Shown here one piece after another: positions 38,701-44,700 of a stretch of 64,000 nucleotides of DNA. The notes under the pieces are model-generated. The model did not search any database. It saw nothing but the letters and a program-made list of their open reading frames with translations, and was not told the DNA's origin. The stretch lies in contig QVRM01003942.1 in NCBI GenBank assembly GCA_003439945.1, forward strand, positions 1-64,000, given 5' to 3'. The first letter of the stretch is position 1; each line of letters starts with the position of its first letter. The position numbers were made by a program, and so were the translations under genes. This stretch comes from Dermanyssus gallinae (Eukaryota > Arthropoda > Arachnida > Mesostigmata > Dermanyssidae).

Positions 38701-41700
38701 TCCCAACAAAAACTTTGTGAATAGATATCGAGGACTTGTCTCTCATGTGAAACATGTTATTCAATAAAAATAAATTTATAGAAGTTTACAAACAATGAGT
38801 TTCTAAAAACCATTTTTCAAAATGTTATTTTTATTAACGCAAATGAACGAGCTACTCCTTCCAACTATCACAGTTTCATAATGCGGCACCCTTTGAAGCA
38901 AGAAAGCACTGAAAATTGCAGCAATACAATGCTCAGCTAATCCTACCTTAGTCGTTGCTCAGACTGAGCAGCGACTAAGGTGGGCCGTCAAATCTGCCTA
39001 CTTAATCGAATACTTTTGCCTGAAAAACATTGTAAGGTTAACGACCGTACAGAACTATGTGAGTTGTTTAAACATTGGTTCAATTGGAAACGTCAAAAGC
39101 ATAGCCAACAACAGAAAAAAAGTTAAACTGAGCTGATCTTCGTTTTGGAGATGTGAAAGCTTCGCAAGGAATAGGCTAAGAAGATATCAGGGCCGAACTC
39201 TCCGAAGGAGGAAAAGTATTGACGTTAAGTTTCCGCAACGCAGCGTAAGGTTGCGAAAAGCAGATGAAGGTTTATATTTATATGGAGAAAAAACATAGTC
39301 TGAAACATTCCTATAGATATAAGGTAAATCGGAGAGAGTAGAGTAATACTATGATAACGATTAAAAATCTTCACTCTTAGTTATATGTCAAACATGTATC
39401 GGTACGGCGGAGTAGTGTGGTACCCCCATTCCGAACCTCGATAGGGGGGAGGGTGGGGGAGCTGCTGGCCTGTCTATTCGGGCTGGCGGGCACTCCCGTC
39501 ATAGGCTCGCGCGTAAATCGCGGGCGGCGGGAGTGTAAGTATTTCTCTCTTTTAGTAGTGTCGAGCCCGGTGGCGTGGTGCATTTACCTGCGCCTCGCAA
39601 TCGACGGAGACACAAAGGTGCGCGGGTTCGAGCCCCACCGTTGCACATTTGTATTTATGGGGTCCGTCTATGAAGCAATGCGAGAAGCAGTCCCGTAGAC
39701 GTTAAATCTTGGATGGGGGTTAGCCCGAAAAGTATAAGTTATACTAAAAATCAACTTCAAGATCGGACCTACACTAGTACACACGGTGTAGTAACGATTA
39801 GGTGCATTAGCTTGCGATACTGTACTTCTCAAACGTCGCAGAGGGATAATGTGTTTCATTCCGTTTTAGGCCCGAAAGAAGACCAACATATTATATCAAA
39901 ACTATATATATATATATATATACCAACTTAAGCTTTATATGTAGGGTTGCACAAATACATCTAAACTGATCGGCAACAGACTTGCTAATATTTGATATCT
40001 TACGTACAAGTTTACAATAATGGATTTTGTCTAGAAAGTCTAGAGTGGTAAATAGCTGCTGGAAACGGCAGCAGTAACAACTGCAGGATTATGAGGGCAA
40101 CCTTATACGTGAGTGTATATTATACACAACTTGAGTGAAAGAAACATAACGAATTGAATATTGATTAATTGGAAAAATCTTCACTCTTGCTTTCCTAGAG
40201 GTGCTCAAGAAATGTTAATGAATGGCTGGTGATAGCGTGACCCACACACAAGCTAATGATATGCCTGGCAGCTTCGATGGATCTAGGGGCCGCTATGGTG
40301 TTCGTGAGCTACTAACTGCTCGTTACTGCTACTAACCAGCGTCGAGAGGCCCTTCGCTCAATAGTTGCAGATCTATTCGATATTAGCACGGTCAACGAGA
40401 AATCCTTTGGCGACATCGGATCAGCGGCGCTACACAAGGTGCGGTAGTGACAGTGCAGGCGGGAATAACGACAATACTACGCTCACCTACGCTACTACTG
40501 GAAGCAGCTGCAGTGACCACAACGTAGCGATGCCATCATCATCGTCGTTGAACAACATTGCGGTTGACTGTGTTTCCCACCACACGGTGCATTAGGATAT
40601 GCCACTTACATACAGGAAACACACCCAGCACAGCTTGGAAGTCGGTTGACGAACAACTCCAAGCTTACACCACATGGGCGCTGAGAAGCTTATGAACATA
40701 GAACATACTAATCGGTTAAGGACCGAATTATGGGTGTAACTGAATCTAATAAACAAACTGCTCTCATAGGTACATAATTACCACAATATAGTTAACTGTC
40801 TAGTCCACTCAATATAATTTGATATACAAATTTACCTGACGATCAAGTCGCTAGCCATAACAAATACTGTGGAGTCACTACTCAAGCCTCTTACGTTAGA
40901 ATAATGCCTAAAATAGACATGCTAAATATGATTCTTTATATCCACGCCACTGCAAGAATGAATTCAAGTCGGAAGACGCAGCCGTCCTGGTAAATTGCAC
41001 ATTAAATAAGCAATAAATACGCTTCCACATCTCGGCAATAAAAGGCCCAACCTTGAGTTTCATTTTTGGAATGCTTCGTTCATACTGATACCAAAGATCC
41101 CGATAATTATTTCAAAAATTCTAAATCTCCTTAGGACAAGCATTATAGTGCATACACGTATTTATGTTATGAGTCTCTATCAAGCGTGCGATCATTCTCT
41201 GTTAAAGTCGCAGCAAGTATGGTAGAAACCCAATACAACCCTCTTTGTTTGTTTCCACTGATAAATGACTATTGTTCTAGCAGACTGACTCTAATAAACT
41301 CGAATGGCTTTGGTAGTAACGATCGCAATAAATCGACACGAATTGGCAAGGTCATACACGACCTCGTCTGTCTAAGACGGGAAACAATGGCCTTTAACAA
41401 GATCCCTTTCTCGCAATTCTGGACCCGGGGGGGGGGAAGTGTGGCATTATGCATTTCTGTAAATTTCCTTCGAAAAAGGTTCCTTTGGTTCCTTTATATT
41501 CTACCAACTAATGGCATCTATGACGGCCCCATATTTGACGGGTAAGCAGTTTACCCGTCAACATGCACACAGTATAATTGAGCACTGTAGTTCGTTTATC
41601 CCCACATTAATTAGATGATACGTTCTTGATATACAAAAGGGTAATTCTACTTGCTCGAAGGTAAACGAAATTCCCGTCGTCAACTGTACGACATTTTTAT

Positions 41701-44700
41701 TTCCACACAAAGAGGAACCCTCTCATATTAACTCCATATATTATAATGTATTGACAAGTCTCGTAAAAATTGCCACTAAGATGTTAGCAATGTTTGCTTA
41801 TACGATGAAGATATACGTGAGCCGGAATCATTGTTGTTGACGTATATGGCATAAAATGTTAACAGTCATAACCAATTACAGCAATTGCATGTATATGAAC
41901 AATAATGTATTTTTAACTCAAACTAAGGTCTTTTGAAAGCTTTCATCGCTTCGAAAAGCTATGCGGCCTAACTTTTACGAAGAAAGCGCCAATCTCAGGT
42001 CAAGTATGTATCGGACTGACTATGCCCGCAGTGATGATCTACCACGAGCCCTTAAAGTTTCCGCAAAAAACATAGATACGTCGCGAGAAGCTACGAGCAA
42101 ACAGATGATGTCTGCGTCCGGTGCGCCAAGCCCGGCCACCTGTCCAAAACGTACTCCACTTCGACCAGTTGCAGTTATGGCTTATGCCCAATCAATAGGT
42201 TACCTTTTGAAATCATCCGAGAATAAAATGCTACCATCCAGCCCGTCAACGATATTAACGCCTGCGAGAACTTTTGCAATGGCCGGTTCTACGCCATTGT
42301 CATCCGAAACGCAGAAAAGGCGGCTGCTTTGAAGCACAATCGAGCCACAACATTCCTGGCACGCCATCCGAGGGCTACGATTGTCCCAGCTGTATGTCCC
42401 ACCCAGTACGTATGTCCCAGCTTCGCCTAGCCCGGCCTTGGACATGAAAGCGCTCAACGCTTCAATCACGGTCCGAGTTCTGGAAACGGTCATCTTTCAG
42501 TTGGAGATGATGATGGCAGGGATCATCTTGCAGACCTTTTAGACACTCGAAATCGCCGATCGAAGTAATAGTAGACGATGACCAACCTTCTCGACGTCCT
42601 GGATAGTGTAGCACAGACAAATTCTCTGGAAGCATGGACCCAGCTAAGACTCTCCACTTGATTGCCCTCAGGGGACGTAAGATCACCCAGATCAAGAAGA
42701 GTCCCGCGACCTTCGACCCAACTACTCTGATGCCGCTAGCAGCCATTTGCCGCCATGGCAGCTCTCTCACCAACGGACCGGATGCAGCAGCCGCCGAACG
42801 CCGCCCGAGAATCTTCGCTAATGCAATTCGTGCAGTGAGAGCATTGTATTCAAACAGTAGCAGCTATGTAATCCCTTTAAGGGAATGCTCAATAAGTAAC
42901 TCATGTACACCCCGACAACAGCCTTTGGGATCTGCCCCTTCCCAATGACACCATTTTCCCTGACAAGGTGATGTTCCAGCTGAGGAGCTTCCGCAAGCAA
43001 GAGTTTTGGGTCTGGATGGCAATACACCCGCCCGTCTTCTCACCTTCACCAAATTGCCTTCAAGTATCATGACGGCGGTGAAGGTGAATGAAAATTGCCT
43101 TCAAGCGCATACAACGCTTCCTCATAGAACAGCTACGACCTCGCCAGTTGTGATACGGCATGAAGTCATGTGGTCGCCCACTTCTCGTAAGACCCACGTC
43201 GCTGTGCTCTGGAGATGGACGCACCACGTCGGTACCCGGCTGTCATTAGGGATATCCGGATGCACCGCTTTTTTCAGCTTGCACTTCATGCCGATCCTTC
43301 TATAGCTGAAAAGTGGACTTGGCCTTGGCCGACCTCGATCTGGACGTGGTCCCTCCCTAAAAGCAAGTCCAGCGTTCAAAATATCCGCAGACTTCCAGCG
43401 GCTTAATTCGGTTCTGTTGCGAGGTGCATCTGCATTTTTCTCGATACGTTCGCGCACTCCCTACTGTAGCTACCGGGCAGCCTTGGTGGTCTCGGATACA
43501 AACGCCTCTCCAGCCTTGCTTTCGCCGGCATTCGCCCTGCCAGGGAACTGTTCGAGCCCTCATCGGACAGGATTATCCAGTAGCTAACTAAGACGAAGCC
43601 ATTCAGGAGTGACAGCTCATCTCTGGCAAATTCGACTCAGAAAAGAGAAATAGGGGCAATCGTGATCGCCGTGGGATAAAATGCGCAAGCCATGCGCAAG
43701 CCAAATCCCGCCTCAAAGGCTTCCTAAGCGCAAGCCTGGAGGACTTGGTCCGTTTCGCTTACACATGAAGATTGAAGAGCGGTCTTTTGGCTGAACGTCC
43801 CCTCGGATGACAAGCTTGGCGCCGTACTGTCAAACCCGGAGTTCAGGACCGTGAGCGTCCGCCTAGGTCTTGATGCTTTCGCCGCTTACCCATGTTCTTG
43901 TGGCAAGAACATGACTGATGCGAAGGGTCGCCATAAGCTGAGCTGCAAGGAGACGCCACCCTTGAAGCCACAACGACGCAAATGTTGAGCTCTTTAGGAC
44001 CTTCAGACAGGCGGGCTTTGCCGTGCACGTTGAGCCAAAAAATATGTGTGAAAGTGAAAATAGTGGTCAGACAGTATGACCCTGACCATGAAGTGGGCCA
44101 TGAAGAAATTGCTGATCTGGGACGTGTCGATTCGGAACACTTATGCGGCGAGCTAGACGGCAATATCCCACACGGTAGGCGGAGAGGGACAAGACTGATC
44201 ACTACGAAGTCTTGGCGAACGAGTACACCCTCTGCCCGTTCACCGTTGAGACATGGAGCGTGTTGGGAGGCCATGGCCATAACGCGGACAATCGGCCAGA
44301 TCATCAAGAAGTCGAAGGGGGCCAAACGATCCACAGCGTTCCTAAGACAGCGCATCCACTTAGAAGTCCAGCGCGGCAACGCGAGACTGATTCTCGACAC
44401 TCTTCCAAAGGGAAAAGACCAATAGGAACTGATGCATTATTAGGGAGTTCAATCTGTTTTGTTGGCTTTGATAATAAATTAAAGTATTATTATTATTATT
44501 AAATTCGTTTCGGTTATAATAAATAAAGCTTCGGTTCGAGCAGCAGGTTGTCATTTGTATGCAGTTTCCACACTTGGGAAATTACTATTATTATTATTGA
44601 GCCTATACACGCATCTTCTTGAGGACCACGTTGTAATGGCGTTCGGCCTCGAGTCATCTGGCGTTTGGGGCAAGGATGCACTCAAATTGGCAAAAGAGCT

